Shown here one piece after another: positions 1 through 9,455 of a DNA stretch of 64,000 nucleotides. The stretch comes from Ignavibacteria bacterium (lineage in GTDB: Bacteria; Bacteroidota; Ignavibacteria; Kapaibacteriales; UBA4661): assembly GCA_013298775.1 (NCBI GenBank), contig JAAFIV010000021.1, positions 1-64,000 of the forward strand, read 5' to 3'. The position numbers and the translations under genes were made by a program. Under the pieces are notes generated by a model. The model ran no database searches and had not been told where the DNA came from. It saw only the letters and a program-made list of their open reading frames with translations. How positions within the stretch are numbered: the stretch's first letter is position 1; each line of letters starts with the position of its first letter.

Positions 1-471
1 CTTTTCATACTGTTCCGCCGCTACGGGGAGTTTATTTTGCGTGTAAAATACCGCGCCTGTGGAGTTCGTCAAAAAGCCTAAACCTCGCTTGTAATCACGC
101 TCCTCGTAGATTTTCCGAGCTTTTGCGTAATATTCCTCCGCGTCTTTGACCTTTGTTTGATTCAAAAGAATTGTCCCCAAAACGTGATACACACGCGCTC
201 CGACAAGTGCCGTGCTGAGATTACTCGTTTGCGCCAGTTTCTCTGCTTCTCGCACATACACAAGAGCAGAATCTGGCTTGCCGAGCGTGTAATTCCAATA
301 CACGCCCAAATCGCAAAGCGCACCAATCCTTGTGCTGTCGTGCTTGGCAGTCGCTATCACTCGCCGCACGGAATCTGCCTGAGTGCGTGTTTGCAGAAAA
401 TTCCACTGCGCCTGAAGGCTTTCAGAATGAAAAGCAGCGAACGTGAGAATGATGAGCAGAGCGCGTTTCAT
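1..471 (-). CDS. Exported TPR protein, 3' part outside window (possible sensor kinase)
   Basis: Partial: 157 codons from the ATG at 471 to the window edge. The N-terminus (MKRALLIILTFAAFHSESLQ) is a signal peptide. It is followed by the opening motif seen in the TPR kinases of this window (QADSVRRVIATAKHDSTRIG) and then by TPR-like helical pairs. The start lies 2 bp after the stop of the REC-kinase upstream, so the two are probably co-transcribed. By analogy with the TPR kinases to the right, the missing part may hold a membrane helix and a kinase core, but that cannot be seen. It could also be a TPR protein without a kinase. Confidence 0.75.
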   Translation of the reverse strand, partial: MKRALLIILTFAAFHSESLQAQWNFLQTRTQADSVRRVIATAKHDSTRIGALCDLGVYWNYTLGKPDSALVYVREAEKLAQTSNLSTALVGARVYHVLGTILLNQTKVKDAEEYYAKARKIYEERDYKRGLGFLTNSTGAVFYTQNKLPVAAEQYEK

Positions 472-473
472 AG

Positions 474-1673
474 CTATTTCCTATCAACATTTGCTTGAAG
501 TTCGACAATAAACGTCGCACCATGCCCTGCTTCCGATTCGCACCACACATTGCCCTTCATTGCCTCCACCATTTTTTTGACAATACTCAAGCCCAGACCG
601 CTACTGTGTTCGCCGCCTGTTGGCTGTGCTGAAAGACGGGCAAATTTTCCGAAGAGTTTTGATTTATCTTCCTCCGTCAAGCCCGGACCTTGGTCTTGAA
701 TTTCAATGCGAATAGTTTGGACATTGGTCATTGGCGGAGTGTGCCGCCGTACCCGCACAAATACGTGCTTCCCCTTGGGCGAGTATTTTACGGCATTTGA
801 AATAAGATTATCCAAGACTTGATGCAGACGGCGTTCATCCGCAAAGGCAAGCATATTCTCAGGCGCGTCAATGCTAAGAGTAATGTTCTTTTCTGAAGCT
901 CGTTGCATATAATCATTAGCAACGAATTGTGCTGCGGTACTAATGTCCATCACGGTTGTTGCAATTTCCATTTTGCCTGATTCCAACCAGTGGTCATCCA
1001 GCAAGCCCTTCACAAGTTCGAGCATATTTTGTGCTGTTTGGCGAATATAGCCGACAAACTTTTGGTAGTCTTCCTGCGAAAGGTGATACCCATTTTCAGG
1101 CAGCATCAACTCGGTCATCCCCAAGACCGCACCAATAGGGTTCTTGAGGTCGTGCGAGACAATTCCCAAAATTTCGTTTTTCTCGTTATTCAGCGCAGAA
1201 ACACGCGCCAATGCTACTTCCAGTGCTGCATTTTGCGTGGAAAGGTCGTACTGTTCAAAGCACAAACGAATTGTTTCCAAGAGTTCGGCATCTTCCCAAG
1301 GCTTACCGATAAAGCGGTAAATCGCACCGTTATTGACGCTATCAACGATTTCCTTGATGTCCGTGTAGCCCGTGAGCGTTACGCGCACAGCATTGGGTAA
1401 GATTTTTCTACTTTCGCCAAGGAATTGCGCCCCAGACATATTTGGCATGCGCTGGTCAGCAATAATGACTTGCGGAGAGAATCCACTTTCCAAAATTGCA
1501 AGAGCCTCTGCGCCTGACTCAGCACTGCGAACTTTGTAATAAGGAGAAAAAAGATTTGTCAGCAAGAGCAAAATACTGGGTTCGTCATCCACGAGAAGCA
1601 AGTATCTACGATGCCTTGGGGAGTTTTGAATATCCTGCACATCTGAGGATTCAACCTTTTTTAATTTGAGCAT
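474..1673 (-). CDS. Response-regulator/histidine-kinase hybrid (REC-HisKA-HATPase), cytoplasmic
   Basis: A soluble kinase of about 399 residues with an N-terminal receiver domain. The receiver has the acidic pair in LLVDDEPSI, the phospho-acceptor Asp in IIADQRMP and the Lys in FIGKPW; its sequence is of the RpfG/HupR type. A short coiled linker leads to the HisKA H-box (GIVSHDLKNPIGAV), then N box (DNLISNAVKYSP), G1 (DQGPG) and G2 (SSGLGLSIV). There is no signal peptide or membrane helix, so it probably acts in a phosphorelay downstream of another kinase. The start is set at the Met (1673) nearest the receiver; an in-frame Met at 1718 is possible. The 3' end carries the shared PTGGEHS-GATFIVEL tail in a slightly diverged form (GHGATFIVEL). 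Confidence 0.9.
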   Translation of the reverse strand: MLKLKKVESSDVQDIQNSPRHRRYLLLVDDEPSILLLLTNLFSPYYKVRSAESGAEALAILESGFSPQVIIADQRMPNMSGAQFLGESRKILPNAVRVTLTGYTDIKEIVDSVNNGAIYRFIGKPWEDAELLETIRLCFEQYDLSTQNAALEVALARVSALNNEKNEILGIVSHDLKNPIGAVLGMTELMLPENGYHLSQEDYQKFVGYIRQTAQNMLELVKGLLDDHWLESGKMEIATTVMDISTAAQFVANDYMQRASEKNITLSIDAPENMLAFADERRLHQVLDNLISNAVKYSPKGKHVFVRVRRHTPPMTNVQTIRIEIQDQGPGLTEEDKSKLFGKFARLSAQPTGGEHSSGLGLSIVKKMVEAMKGNVWCESEAGHGATFIVELQANVDRK

Positions 1674-1788
1674 AACCGAAGAAAAATAATTCAGAAAAAG
1701 TGGTAACCTTGATGGCAAGAAAAATACGATTATTGAAGTAGAAACCCTACAATTTTTCGCCGAAGATTTTCACCAATGAAGCCAGTGT

Positions 1789-3723
1789 TTATGATGCTTT
1801 GGGCAATTCCACAATAAACGTCGCACCCGCCGGAAGACCATCGCCCACTTCCGATTCGCACCACACGCGCCCATTCATCGCCTCGACCATTTTCTTTACA
1901 ATGCTCAAGCCCAGCCCCGTACTGTGTTCGCCGCCTGTTGGTTGAGCAGAAAGACGAGCAAATTTGCCGAAGAGTCTTTTCATATCTTCTTCAGAAATAC
2001 CTGGTCCTTCGTCCTGTACTTCGATGCGAAGCGCACCATTACTTGATTTCAGGCGAATAAACACATTTTTATCAAACGGTGAGTATTTCACAGCATTCGA
2101 GATAATATTGTCCAAAACCTGCATCATTGCTTGTTCATCAGCATACATTAGGCTCTCTTTTGCTTCATTGGCAAAATGCAGTGTAATTCTTTTTGCTGCA
2201 GCTGATGGTCGGAATTGCTCAATCGTGCTTGCGAGCATCGGTACAATATCAAACGCAATCATGGTAAATTGCATCCCCCCCGATTCCAAGCGATTAACAT
2301 TGAGAAGATTTTTTACCAACTCAAGCATCCTATCTGAGGTAACGACGATTTGCCCCGTGATTTCAGGCACTTGTTCTTGTTCCACAAAACCAAGATGGAC
2401 AAGTTCTGCCAAGCCACGTACCGCACCAATAGGGTTTTTCAAGTCGTGGGCAACAATTCCCATGAGTTCATTTTTTTCAGAATTGAGGGTTGTGAGCTGT
2501 TCATTTTGTTCATGAAGGGCTGTATTGGTAAGCTGAATTTCTACTGCTTGGCGTTCAAGAATTTCTTTTTGATAATTGATGTGACTATTGGCATCGCGCT
2601 GGCGTTTATACAGGAGCCAAATGACAAAACCGACAATCATGGACACGCCAAATCCAAGTGCGATGAGATTCACCTTCATTCTTTGAGATGCAATTTCCAA
2701 TTCACTTTTTGCCGTTTCACGGCTTGTTTCCAAAGCAGCTATGGCTTGTAACATTCTCCCCGAAAAAATAGAGTCTTTTTTCACGGCATATCGTTCAAAA
2801 AACATATTGGATTGGCGAAAATCTCCCCTCAAAGCGTGTATATCTGCGAGTATTTTGAAAATAAAGGGCTGATGAAATTGAATGCCATATTGTTCCGAAA
2901 GTTTGAGCGCAGAGTCAGCGAGTTGTAGTCCTTTTGCGGTATCTCCACAGCGAAAATATATCCACCCCAAAAGCCCTGTAATTTCAGTTCTATTGGAATA
3001 CTCCCGAACACCAGTAAGTCTCACGAGTGATTCTTCCGCCAAAGGTCGTGCTTTCGTGAATTCTCCTTGTTTGGAGAGTACCCGCGCCAGCCCGAGCAAA
3101 CTCCTTCCCACAAGAGCGTTATTGTTCAGTGTTCGTCTCAGCACAAGGGACGTATCAAGGTTCGTGTAGGCATTCTGCAAATCCCCGTCTAGCTCTAATG
3201 CCCATGCCATACTTGCGTGTGCTTGTGCAATGAGCTTCGGATTATTGAGTTTTCGACCAATTTCTTGCGTTGCTCGGTGATGCCTGAGCGAAATGTTAAT
3301 CTGCCTCAAATCCGCATAATTACTGCCAATCCGCATATTTGCCCACGCCATATCTATACTATCACCCAATGCTTCTGCAACAGAAAGTGCCTTAAATGCT
3401 GCGGCTACCGATTCAGCATAGAGACCGCGTATCTGAAGGACGGATGCGTTCTCGAGCAAAAGCTCGCAGTGCAGTTTGCTTTTGGGCAAGGTTTCCACGT
3501 GCCGCACAGCCAAAAGCAGCGTAGAAAGCTGCTTGTCTGGCTGCTCATTTCGCTCATAGGCTTTCGAGAGTTCCAGCATCGTGCGAATGCGCGTGGTGTC
3601 TGGTATGGCTGATGATAATACGGCACGGAGCGAGTCAATCTGCGTTCCTTGAGAAAATACGGGTAATACCGACATCAGTACGCACAAAGCTACCGGAGCA
3701 AATTGCTTGATATTGCGCTGCAT
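1789..3723 (-). CDS. TPR-domain sensor histidine kinase
   Basis: About 644 residues. Signal peptide (ending near VFSQ), TPR-like repeats over roughly residues 40-330, one membrane helix near 365-390 (LIALGFGVSMIVGFVIWLLY), a short coiled coil, then HisKA (GIVAHDLKNPIGAVRG) and HATPase (NIISNAVKYSP; DEGPG; STGLGLSIV). The likely topology is periplasmic TPRs sensing a peptide or envelope signal with a cytoplasmic kinase; the ligand is unknown. The start at 3723 puts the Met directly before the signal peptide; the ORF opens further upstream at 3768. The C-terminal tail carries four extra residues (VGDGLPAGATF in place of LGKGATF), a variant shared only with the 7TMR-DISM kinase at 6013-8109. No response regulator is adjacent. 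Confidence 0.9.
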   Translation of the reverse strand: MQRNIKQFAPVALCVLMSVLPVFSQGTQIDSLRAVLSSAIPDTTRIRTMLELSKAYERNEQPDKQLSTLLLAVRHVETLPKSKLHCELLLENASVLQIRGLYAESVAAAFKALSVAEALGDSIDMAWANMRIGSNYADLRQINISLRHHRATQEIGRKLNNPKLIAQAHASMAWALELDGDLQNAYTNLDTSLVLRRTLNNNALVGRSLLGLARVLSKQGEFTKARPLAEESLVRLTGVREYSNRTEITGLLGWIYFRCGDTAKGLQLADSALKLSEQYGIQFHQPFIFKILADIHALRGDFRQSNMFFERYAVKKDSIFSGRMLQAIAALETSRETAKSELEIASQRMKVNLIALGFGVSMIVGFVIWLLYKRQRDANSHINYQKEILERQAVEIQLTNTALHEQNEQLTTLNSEKNELMGIVAHDLKNPIGAVRGLAELVHLGFVEQEQVPEITGQIVVTSDRMLELVKNLLNVNRLESGGMQFTMIAFDIVPMLASTIEQFRPSAAAKRITLHFANEAKESLMYADEQAMMQVLDNIISNAVKYSPFDKNVFIRLKSSNGALRIEVQDEGPGISEEDMKRLFGKFARLSAQPTGGEHSTGLGLSIVKKMVEAMNGRVWCESEVGDGLPAGATFIVELPKAS

Positions 3724-3782
3724 AAATATCAGTAAAAAAGTTGTTTCCGATGAGTTATCATCCAGCATGAAATGTGGACGTT

Positions 3783-5957
3783 CTACACTTCAACTCGTGG
3801 TAATTCCACCATAAACGTCGCGCCTTTGCCTAGCTCCGATTCGCACCACACCTTGCCATTCATTGCTTCCACCATTTTCTTTACGATGCTGAGTCCTAGC
3901 CCCGTACTATGCTCGCCACCTGTTGGCTGGGCAGACAGACGTGCGAATTTGCCAAAAAGTTTGGACATATCACTGGGCGAAATACCTGGTCCTGCGTCCT
4001 GCACCTCGAAACGAAGGTGATGATTGCTTGGTTGTACACGAACAATAATTTTTTTTCCTTGTGGTGAAAACTTAATTGCATTGGAAATGAGATTTTCCAA
4101 TACTTGCTGAAGCGCATTACGGTCGGCAAGAAACGCTGCGCCGGCAGCACCTTGTTCGACGTTGAGGGCAATATCTTTCTCGGCAGCGCGGTAATCGTAC
4201 GCATCAGCGATAAACTCCACAATGTTTGTATCAACGCTTTCTAGTACCATTTCGAGTTTGCCAGACTCTATTTTATTGATGTCCAGTAAATTCCCGATGA
4301 TATTCAGCATAAAGTCGGCGGAGCGCGTGATACCTTGCGTCCACTTTTGTACTTTCTCAGCAGTAGCGTTCAAATACTGGTCTTCAATGAGCTGCGCAAC
4401 CAGCACAATGTTCGTGAGAGGATTTTTCAAATCGTGCGCAGCAATACCCAAAAACTCGCTTTTTTCTGCGTTCAATTCTCGTAGCTCGCCGTTTATTTCG
4501 CTGAGGCTTTTGTTTACTTGTTGTAAATGCTCATTCGTTTGGGAAATTTCCAACGATTGCGCTTGTAACAGTTCTTTCTGCTGTCGTATTTCCTCGTTTT
4601 GCTGACGAAGCAACCCCTCAGATGAACGTTTTATGCGGTATCCGTTGAGAACCAAGCCCAGAACGATGACGAGCACGAAGACAGCAATGACAAACGTCCT
4701 GCGAAGCGACACAGCATTCATGTTCTCAACCATGCGCTGATGCTCTACGGCTTGTATTTCCCTATCTTTCCGCGCAATCTGGTAACGTCCTTGCAAATCT
4801 GCTACACGCTGCGAATTTTGCATTGCACTCACGGAATCTTTCAAGACAACATATCGGCGAAATGCCGCATAACTACTTGCTTCCTTGCCCGTTGCAGCAT
4901 AAATATCAACAATATACTTCATTGCATCGCGCTCCTCGACAAGCGCACCGATGGACGTGGCGAGAAATAAGGCACTGTTAGCATGGAATAATGCTTTGGA
5001 ATAGTTTTTTTGCTGAATAAATCCACGAGCGAGACTGTTATGCACCACCGCAAGTCCGCGCCTGTCGCCAAGTTTTTCGTATATCGGAATCACTTTGAAA
5101 TGAGCCTGCCGCGCTTTTTCAATATCGCCCGCACGCTCCCATGTGCTGCCTAGCCCACCATTGCTAAGGGCAATTCCTTGAACATCACCAATTTTTTCAA
5201 ACTGCTCAAGAGCCTGTTGATACCAATGCGAGGCTGAATCCGTGAGCTTCATCTGTTCATAGAGCATTCCGAAATTGAGCGCGGAGTGCGCCATAGCGAA
5301 CGTATCGGCAAGATGTATCCGAAGCTGGAATGCTTTCCATTGATAGTCCAGAGCTTTTGGAAATTCCTCTTTGAGCGCGTAGGCAAAGCCAAAGGTAACA
5401 TACACCCGTGCGAAAATGCGCTGCAATTCACGCTGCTCGCTTTGAGATTGATTTTTAGACTGGGTGTTATTTTCACTGAGCGAAAGACTATACTTCTCGC
5501 ATAAAGACTGGGCTTGTAGGCAATTCCCCATCGCACCTTCATAATCACCACGACTTTGATAAATAGCGGCGATATTCAGCAGCACATCGGCAAGTGGTAA
5601 CGTATCGTGAAGTTGCCCAAAGAGAACACTAGCGCGAGTTTGCGTGGCAAGCGCAGAATCATATTGGTCTTGATTCCGCAGCACGATGCCAATAGTAGCG
5701 TATGCCCGTGCCTGTTCGCGTACGTTTCCCTCTTTTTCCGCTCGAAGCAAGGTAGCTTGCGCCTCGCGCAGGGCATCGGCAGGAGCAATAGTTGTCAGCA
5801 AAAAAGCATGGCGATTGAGTTCGGAAAGAGACGGAAGAGAATCTTTTTGAGGCAAGGCAAATACCCCCGAAGACATGCCAATACTGACAAGCAGCAATAC
5901 ACTTTCGCTCAGGAAGAGAGCAAAATGCCGATAAGAATGAAAAAAGAAAAAATTCAT
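3783..5957 (-). CDS. TPR-domain sensor histidine kinase
   Basis: About 724 residues from the Met at 5957; the reading frame continues upstream to 6104 but that part overlaps the tail of the neighbouring kinase and is unlikely to be translated. N-terminal hydrophobic signal (SVLLLVSIGMSSGVFA), TPR repeats over about residues 70-390, a membrane helix (FVIAVFVLVIVLGLVLNGY) and a long coiled coil rich in Gln/Glu/Leu, then the kinase core. The H-box is GIAAHDLKNPLTNIVLVA, so the DHp specificity stretch differs from the GAVR class in most neighbours. N box (NLISNAIKFSP), G1 (DAGPG) and G2 are intact. It ends with the shared tail (GKGATFMVELP). It is spaced 59 bp from the downstream kinase gene. Confidence 0.9.
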   Translation of the reverse strand: MNFFFFHSYRHFALFLSESVLLLVSIGMSSGVFALPQKDSLPSLSELNRHAFLLTTIAPADALREAQATLLRAEKEGNVREQARAYATIGIVLRNQDQYDSALATQTRASVLFGQLHDTLPLADVLLNIAAIYQSRGDYEGAMGNCLQAQSLCEKYSLSLSENNTQSKNQSQSEQRELQRIFARVYVTFGFAYALKEEFPKALDYQWKAFQLRIHLADTFAMAHSALNFGMLYEQMKLTDSASHWYQQALEQFEKIGDVQGIALSNGGLGSTWERAGDIEKARQAHFKVIPIYEKLGDRRGLAVVHNSLARGFIQQKNYSKALFHANSALFLATSIGALVEERDAMKYIVDIYAATGKEASSYAAFRRYVVLKDSVSAMQNSQRVADLQGRYQIARKDREIQAVEHQRMVENMNAVSLRRTFVIAVFVLVIVLGLVLNGYRIKRSSEGLLRQQNEEIRQQKELLQAQSLEISQTNEHLQQVNKSLSEINGELRELNAEKSEFLGIAAHDLKNPLTNIVLVAQLIEDQYLNATAEKVQKWTQGITRSADFMLNIIGNLLDINKIESGKLEMVLESVDTNIVEFIADAYDYRAAEKDIALNVEQGAAGAAFLADRNALQQVLENLISNAIKFSPQGKKIIVRVQPSNHHLRFEVQDAGPGISPSDMSKLFGKFARLSAQPTGGEHSTGLGLSIVKKMVEAMNGKVWCESELGKGATFMVELPRVEV

Positions 5958-6012
5958 ATAAAAGCAATAGAAAATTGGAAAACGCGAACACTTCAAACGC
6001 ACATTCAATGTA

Positions 6013-8109
6013 CTACGGAATTGTCGTTGCAGGCAATTCCACAATAAATGTCGCGCCCGTCGGAAGACCGTCGCCCACTTCCGATTCACACCAAACTCTT
6101 CCATTCATTGCTTCCACCATTTTTTTAACAATGCTCAAGCCCAGACCGGTACTGTGTTCGCCGCCTGTCGGACGGGCAGACAGACGTGCGAATTTACCAA
6201 AGAGTTTTTTCATATCCTCTTCGGAAATACCTTGCCCTTCGTCCTGTACTTCCACACGCACCGCATCACCACTGGTTTTTATGCGTACAACGACATTCTT
6301 GCCGTGTGGCGAGTATTTCACGGCGTTGGAAATGATATTATCAAAAACTTGCTGAACGGCTTGCTCATCGGCAAATACTCGTGTTTCTGATGTCTCAGTG
6401 GAAAAATGAAGGGTTATGTTTTTTGCAGTGGCTTGTGAATGATAGCCCGCAACAATCATGTTGAGAATTGGCTTTACATCAATCTGCACAATCGTAAACT
6501 GCGCCGCGCCTGATTCTAAGCGGTTTATATCCAAAAGATTCGTTACCAAATCCAGCATTCTGTCGGATGTATTCACAATTTTACGAGAAATATGAGGAAC
6601 TTCTTCGTGAGGAATAAAGCCATCTTGCATAAGCTCAGCAAAGCTCCGCACCGCACCAATAGGGTTCTTCAGGTCATGCGCGACAATGCCCATGAGTTCA
6701 TTTTTTTCGGTGTTCAGTTCGGAAAGAGTTATGTTTTGTTCTTGAAGTTGAGAATTGATGACTCCAATCTCAATTGCCTGATGTTCAAGCATCATTTGCC
6801 GTTGTTGAAGTTCGGCAGTGCGCTCCTCCACTGCTGTTTGGAGGATGATGTTTTGGTCGCGTTGTAATCGTAAGGTTTCATCCTGAGCAGCAATCTTGTC
6901 CTGACGAAGCCTCTGGAAACGTTGTGCCAAAGCAAGTGAGAACATTATGCCGTCAAACAAGATGGAAATTTGTGTGCTACTGCGCGTTAATGCAGAATTG
7001 TTAATAACACCAATGTTTGTAAACATGGTGATAAGCCCTGAAATCAATGCGCCATAAAATGCAAGATTGACAAAAAGAAAATACTCATTTTTACTGTTAC
7101 TTTTCTTCTGCACACGAAAGGAAATGAACGCAAATAAAATAAAACATGGCACCATAGCCAACGCCTGCATCATGTTTACCGTCAAATAATCAAAAAACAA
7201 TCCTGCCATCATCGTTGCTATCCAATACAACACCACACCATTCAACATACGGTGCAAGCGAGGAAAATTCTTTGTTTGCAGAAACTCTTGAAGAAGAAGC
7301 GTAAGCCCTAAGCACACCACTCCTACCGAAAACAACGTTGCATATTGCAGGAGAAACCCGCTTTGAGGAAAGATATATTCTGCCGTAATGCCATTGTAGG
7401 TAAGGATAAACAACACCGCACCAAACATATAAACGAGATAGCGCAGATATATCTGCTCACGTGATATGAAGAATGGCAGCAAATTGTACAGCGTCAGCAC
7501 AATCACAACGCCTATGAAAATACCAAATACCAGCAAAGAAGCAATACTGGTCTCAATAAAGGCTTCACGCTTATAGAGCGTCATGGGTAGATTGAAGCTG
7601 CTCGTGGTGTGAACACGCAGATACACGGTTTGAGGCGTAGAATCAGGAAGTTGCAAGGGAACAACAAACGTGCGGAAACGTATTTCCCGCTCATGGAACG
7701 GCACGTGGTCTCCCAAGTGAAATATCCTCATTGTGCTATTGCTTTGTGGAACGTACACATCTATGCTATCAAGCGGCGGGAAGGCTATTTCAAACAGCCA
7801 GTTGTTGTAGTTTGGCGAGGTAGTGTTTCGCACTGCAAACCGAAACCAATATGGCGACTGAGTGAATCCAAAAGAAATCGAATGGTCTTTGGAATATGTC
7901 TTCCAAGCAGTTTGCGAAGCCGAAGAGACAGCCGCAAACGTCAGCGTACGCGATACATCCTCAATATACTGCACTCCCGAATGAACCTCCTGTTTGTCCA
8001 GACCATTGTGCAAGTGATACACAACCGGCATAGATACTTGCGCCTGAGCAATAACCTCGAAACAAGACGATAATGCGACAAAAACAAACATGCCGCACCA
8101 ACAACGCAT
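6013..8109 (-). CDS. 7TMR-DISM sensor histidine kinase
   Basis: About 698 residues. After a signal sequence (CGMFVFVALSSCFEVIAQ) comes a periplasmic beta-rich 7TMR-DISM extracellular-2 type domain (about residues 30-180, with YWFRFAVRNTT and LFEIAFPPLDSIDVYV). A seven-helix membrane region follows (about 185-385, including YLRYLVYMFGAVLFILTYN), then a coiled coil, HisKA (GIVAHDLKNPIGAVRS) and HATPase with intact N, G1 and G2 boxes. 7TMR-DISM receptors are thought to sense carbohydrate or other small ligands; none can be named here. It is a close paralogue of the kinase at 14199-16268. The tail has the VGDGLPTGATF insertion shared with the TPR kinase at 1789-3723. The start is at the Met immediately before the signal sequence. 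Confidence 0.92.
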   Translation of the reverse strand: MRCWCGMFVFVALSSCFEVIAQAQVSMPVVYHLHNGLDKQEVHSGVQYIEDVSRTLTFAAVSSASQTAWKTYSKDHSISFGFTQSPYWFRFAVRNTTSPNYNNWLFEIAFPPLDSIDVYVPQSNSTMRIFHLGDHVPFHEREIRFRTFVVPLQLPDSTPQTVYLRVHTTSSFNLPMTLYKREAFIETSIASLLVFGIFIGVVIVLTLYNLLPFFISREQIYLRYLVYMFGAVLFILTYNGITAEYIFPQSGFLLQYATLFSVGVVCLGLTLLLQEFLQTKNFPRLHRMLNGVVLYWIATMMAGLFFDYLTVNMMQALAMVPCFILFAFISFRVQKKSNSKNEYFLFVNLAFYGALISGLITMFTNIGVINNSALTRSSTQISILFDGIMFSLALAQRFQRLRQDKIAAQDETLRLQRDQNIILQTAVEERTAELQQRQMMLEHQAIEIGVINSQLQEQNITLSELNTEKNELMGIVAHDLKNPIGAVRSFAELMQDGFIPHEEVPHISRKIVNTSDRMLDLVTNLLDINRLESGAAQFTIVQIDVKPILNMIVAGYHSQATAKNITLHFSTETSETRVFADEQAVQQVFDNIISNAVKYSPHGKNVVVRIKTSGDAVRVEVQDEGQGISEEDMKKLFGKFARLSARPTGGEHSTGLGLSIVKKMVEAMNGRVWCESEVGDGLPTGATFIVELPATTIP

Positions 8110-8249
8110 GAAGAACCAATTTCTGCTGCACATAAGCGTACAATTCAAGTTTTACGACACCATACATTTCATTCGGCAATATACGCATCTTGGGAAAATT
8201 CCTTACAGAGAAAGCTGGATTCAATCATCGAAAAGCCATTTCATTCGCG

Positions 8250-9455
8250 CTATTTCCCCCAAAGCTCACGTGCTATGCGGCTTTTCAGAAAAACGTGTGC
8301 CTCGGCTTCTTGCCTACGTAGCTCAAGAATGTGATTATTACTCATACCTAAATAGCCTGAATCGCCCGCCAAATCTTGCTCTTGAACGAACTCCAAGAGA
8401 TTTTTTGTTTCTGTCCATTGTATGCTTGCATTGGTGAATTCTTTTTTTCCTTCGGCATTTGTTTGATACTCTTTCGTTGGAATTTCTGCTAATTCCGCAA
8501 ACGTCATTGTCCCCGTTTCAGGCGGGTTTTGGAGCATATTCCGTAGGAAATTTCTATCGCTGTGTTCTGGCGATGAGGACACGCGAATACCTACCGAGCC
8601 TAGAAATGATGCACTCTTTGAGGATGGTTGCCGAGTCCGCGACGGAGGTATCTGCGCCGAAAAGATATTTTTTTGTTCATAGACCAGCACCGCACTTTCT
8701 ATGCGATTGGTATCGTAGGTGTGTGCGTAAAAATTCCTCACCGTCTCACACTCTTTCTCTTCCAGCATTTCTGCTGGTATTGGGCGTTTTTGCGCAATGC
8801 GCTGAATTATGCCGTAGGTATTTGGACACAAGGTTTCAGCATTGAATAACTCATCTGTTCGCTGCAAGGCAGGTGAGAGTTTTTCTGCAATGCGCCGCCC
8901 GACGCTGTGCGAGGAAATGATGTGAATATTAGCATATGCAAAGTCGGAAATACGCATCAGTGCTTGCTTCAAGGTTAGCTCTTCTGGAAATGAAGAGCCT
9001 TGCATTCTGCGAATTGCTTCTAGTCGTTCCAAGCCAGACATTGGCTCGTATGAGTATATATCCTTGCGAGCAAGTTTGTCTTGTTGTGAAAAATACGCAA
9101 ACGGTATTGCTACGCGCTGTTGCAATGTTGGGCGAAAGTTCAAGGAAATATGCGGCTTTGCAAAGACCTTTTTTCCAATGCTCAACCACACAAGTTCAAA
9201 AAGTGCGGGGTTATTTTTGTCCTCTCTTTGCAGAGCGAAAACAACGACTTCACTTCCCTTCTTCTCCTTAGCAATGGTGCAAAGGGAATCGCGCAAAGCA
9301 GACTCACACACGCGCCAGCACGTGAACGCGACATTTGGGTCGGGTGTTTTGAAAGCTACCGGAGCAAGTATTGGTGAGCTTTTTGCTGGTATCTGACAAT
9401 AAAGTTCATTGTGCAACAACAGCATTAGAATAAAAGTAGCAAGAAATTTCATCAT
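8250..9455 (-). CDS. Exported protein of unknown function, paralogue of the C-terminal half of its neighbour
   Basis: 401 residues with a signal peptide (MMKFLATFILMLLLHNELYC, then QIPA). No family is recognised. Residues about 215-260 (GIIQRIAQKRPIPAEMLEEK and the following CETV..FY..TY...RI) align with residues about 640-688 of the 807-residue product of the gene immediately upstream. Weaker similarity extends on both sides, including W+V..SAL.D near the start and a T.E+..+A segment near the end. The start codon overlaps the upstream stop by 4 bp (ATGA), so the two are translationally coupled. Sequence between the conserved blocks is Ser/Pro-rich (PPSRTRQPSSKSAS). It lies between two 7TMR-DISM kinases on the same strand, so a link with their signal is possible but unproven. 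Confidence 0.8.
   Translation of the reverse strand: MMKFLATFILMLLLHNELYCQIPAKSSPILAPVAFKTPDPNVAFTCWRVCESALRDSLCTIAKEKKGSEVVVFALQREDKNNPALFELVWLSIGKKVFAKPHISLNFRPTLQQRVAIPFAYFSQQDKLARKDIYSYEPMSGLERLEAIRRMQGSSFPEELTLKQALMRISDFAYANIHIISSHSVGRRIAEKLSPALQRTDELFNAETLCPNTYGIIQRIAQKRPIPAEMLEEKECETVRNFYAHTYDTNRIESAVLVYEQKNIFSAQIPPSRTRQPSSKSASFLGSVGIRVSSSPEHSDRNFLRNMLQNPPETGTMTFAELAEIPTKEYQTNAEGKKEFTNASIQWTETKNLLEFVQEQDLAGDSGYLGMSNNHILELRRQEAEAHVFLKSRIARELWGK

Noticed and set aside
5958-6104. N-terminal extension of the TPR kinase frame
   Set aside because: The region overlaps the coding tail of the upstream kinase in another frame, and a signal-like sequence starts at 5957.
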